Part shown: positions 5,605-6,992 of the stretch, piece after piece
How positions within the stretch are numbered: the stretch's first letter is position 1
Layout: the number at the start of each line of letters is the position of its first letter
Source: an uncultured Polyangiaceae bacterium
GTDB taxonomy: Bacteria; Myxococcota_A; Polyangia; Polyangiales; Houyiibacteriaceae
Assembly (NCBI GenBank): GCA_947258625.1
Contig: CAMYJN010000120.1
Location: forward strand, 1 to 6,992
Direction: 5' to 3'
DNA length: 6,992 bases
Translations under genes and position numbers: made by a program
The notes under the pieces: model-generated
Told to the model about the DNA's origin: nothing
The model's input: only the letters and a program-made list of their open reading frames with translations
The model's database searches: none

Positions 5605-6992
5605 GCCTCGCCCAGCGTTTGAGCGTTTTCGTCTTGGGCTCGCTTACGCCGATGGTGGCGCTGGCGAGCGAGGAGCGAGGGCGGCCGCTCCATTTCGACG
5701 AGGTCCTGCAATCGGTGAACGAGCACGATCCTCGCATACGCCAAGCGGTTGCGCAGCTTCGCAAGGCGGAGTCCAAGACGATGGCGGCCCGCGGCGCGTT
5801 TGATCCAAGGCTCGACGGCGACGGTAAGATCCGCAGGGGCGGCTACTACGACAACCAAAGTGCCAACGTGGAGCTTCGTCAGCCCACGACGCTATGGGGC
5901 TCGGAGATCTTCGTGGGTTATCGAGTCGGCCTTGCCAGCAACGAGCGTTGGCCGCCCTATCGGGACGATCAGACCCTCTCGGGCGGCGAGGTTCGTGCGG
6001 GAATCGAGGTGCCGATCTGGCGGGGTGGGCTCACCGACCCGGACCGCGCCGAGCGCGCCCGCGCGATTCAACTCGAAGAAGCCGCCGACCAGGCCCTGTC
6101 AGCCGCAAGGCTCAACCTCGAGCTGGCGGCAGCGCGGACGTATTGGAATTGGGTCGGCACGGGACAGAACAGGGAGGTCGCCAAAGCCTTGCTCGACCTA
6201 GCCGAGCAGCGCGACTCCCAGCTCCGGCGACGACTCGCGGCCGGTTCGATCGCCTCTTTTGATGTCGTCGACAACGAGCGAATTTTGCTCGAGCGAAAGG
6301 CGTTCCTGGTCGCCGCAGAGCGCGCCTTCGAGAAGGCGACCTTCGAGCTGTCGTTGTTTCTGCGGGATTTCCGAGGGGTGCCCGTCGTTGCTGGCGCCCA
6401 GCGCCTCCCCGAAAAGGTGTCGGTCGCGCCGATCGAAGAGCTTTCCGTGGAGCGCGCGATCGACGAAGTCCTCGCCTGCCACCCCGAGCTCGAAAAAGCC
6501 CGCGCAGAGCTCGAAGCGGCCGAGGTCGATCAGAAGCTCACCCGCAACGAGCTCGCTCCGGAGCTCAAGGCGGTGTTCGCGTACTCCCGCGACCTCGGGG
6601 ATCTCACCAACACGGATCTCGATTTCACGCTTCCAGGCAACGTGTTCGAGGCTGGTGTGAAGCTGTCGATGCCTTTGCTCTTTCGCAAGGAGCGCGGCAG
6701 GGCGGGGGTCGCACGGGCGGAAGTTGCCGACAAGCAGGCGCGGGTGCGCTTGGTGTCCGACCAGCTCCGCGCCAGAACCCTCGATGCGGCATCGGCGGTC
6801 GAGGCGGCCCAGCGCAGAGCCGAGCTCACCGACGAGGTGCTCGACACCGCAGCCGAGCTGGCCGAGGGCGAGCGCCGACGATTCGAGGTCGGGTCGAGCA
6901 ATCTAGTCTTCGTCAATCTTCGCGAGCAGCAGGCGGCCATGGCCCAGATGCGTTACATCGAGGCGGTGGCGCTGGCCGAGATCGAGCGCACG
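5601..6992 (+). CDS. TolC-family outer-membrane channel protein (partial, 3' end beyond window)
   Basis: The first 464 residues of an outer-membrane efflux/secretion channel; the frame is still open at the window edge. A signal peptide is seen (VFVLGSLTPMVALAS, cleavage probably after residue 22 or 23). Two OEP-type repeats follow. The first begins with LHFDEVLQSVNEHDPRIRQA (30-49), has a strand region around ELRQPTTLWGSEIFVGY, and a helix pair through YWNWVGTGQN (181-190) and RRLAAGSIASFDVVDNE (210-226). The second begins with VERAIDEVLACHPEL (283-297), with strand regions around 322-360 and a final helical part ending RRFEVGSSNLVFVNLREQQ (426-444), the TolC-family pattern near the C-terminus. 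Most of a usual 450-500-residue protein is therefore present. Its ATG overlaps the adaptor stop and has a strong Shine-Dalgarno. It should form the exit duct docked by the adaptor's coiled coil. Confidence 0.92.
   Translation, partial: MSLAQRLSVFVLGSLTPMVALASEERGRPLHFDEVLQSVNEHDPRIRQAVAQLRKAESKTMAARGAFDPRLDGDGKIRRGGYYDNQSANVELRQPTTLWGSEIFVGYRVGLASNERWPPYRDDQTLSGGEVRAGIEVPIWRGGLTDPDRAERARAIQLEEAADQALSAARLNLELAAARTYWNWVGTGQNREVAKALLDLAEQRDSQLRRRLAAGSIASFDVVDNERILLERKAFLVAAERAFEKATFELSLFLRDFRGVPVVAGAQRLPEKVSVAPIEELSVERAIDEVLACHPELEKARAELEAAEVDQKLTRNELAPELKAVFAYSRDLGDLTNTDLDFTLPGNVFEAGVKLSMPLLFRKERGRAGVARAEVADKQARVRLVSDQLRARTLDAASAVEAAQRRAELTDEVLDTAAELAEGERRRFEVGSSNLVFVNLREQQAAMAQMRYIEAVALAEIERT

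Noticed and set aside
1..6992. CRISPR arrays, tRNA or rRNA genes, insertion sequences
   Set aside because: No regularly spaced direct repeats, no tRNA- or rRNA-like stretch, and no transposase frame or terminal inverted repeats were seen.

Overview
This GC-rich window with dense gene packing suggests a Gram-negative proteobacterium. An outer-membrane beta-barrel, a TolC-family protein and an HlyD-family adaptor all imply an outer membrane. The gene styles would fit a myxobacterial or other delta-proteobacterial genome, but that placement is an inference from composition and gene type, not from a marker gene. I count seven genes. Two run off the window edges: the oxidoreductase on the left and the TolC-family gene on the right.

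Left part (1-1728): a minus-strand FAD-dependent oxidoreductase of the carotenoid isomerase/desaturase type, cut by the window start, is divergent from a plus-strand secreted beta-barrel protein. About 70 bp separate them. Middle part (1725-2517): a minus-strand pair encodes a small winged-helix regulator followed by a four-helix membrane protein. The membrane protein gene converges on the beta-barrel gene, and the two stop codons share the palindrome CTAG.

Right part (2588-6992): a plus-strand operon encodes an ABC-exporter-like protein, an HlyD-type periplasmic adaptor and a TolC-type outer-membrane channel. Both junctions are ATGA overlaps and both downstream starts have strong Shine-Dalgarno sequences. 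The layout is that of a type I secretion or tripartite efflux system. The short AT-rich gap between the regulator and this operon holds a perfect 9+9 bp inverted repeat. A consensus -35 hexamer, readable on both strands, sits in its centre, so the regulator probably controls both itself and the operon.

The most striking observation concerns the ABC protein. Its membrane domain looks normal and its reading frame is intact over 560 codons. Yet every nucleotide-binding and catalytic motif of its ATPase domain is altered: Walker A lysine to Thr, Q-loop Gln to Gly, LSGGQ to LSRTQ, Walker B catalytic Glu to Arg, and H-switch His to Ala. It appears to be a maintained pseudo-ATPase inside an otherwise complete tripartite export operon. 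No alternative ATPase and no recognisable export substrate is encoded in the window.
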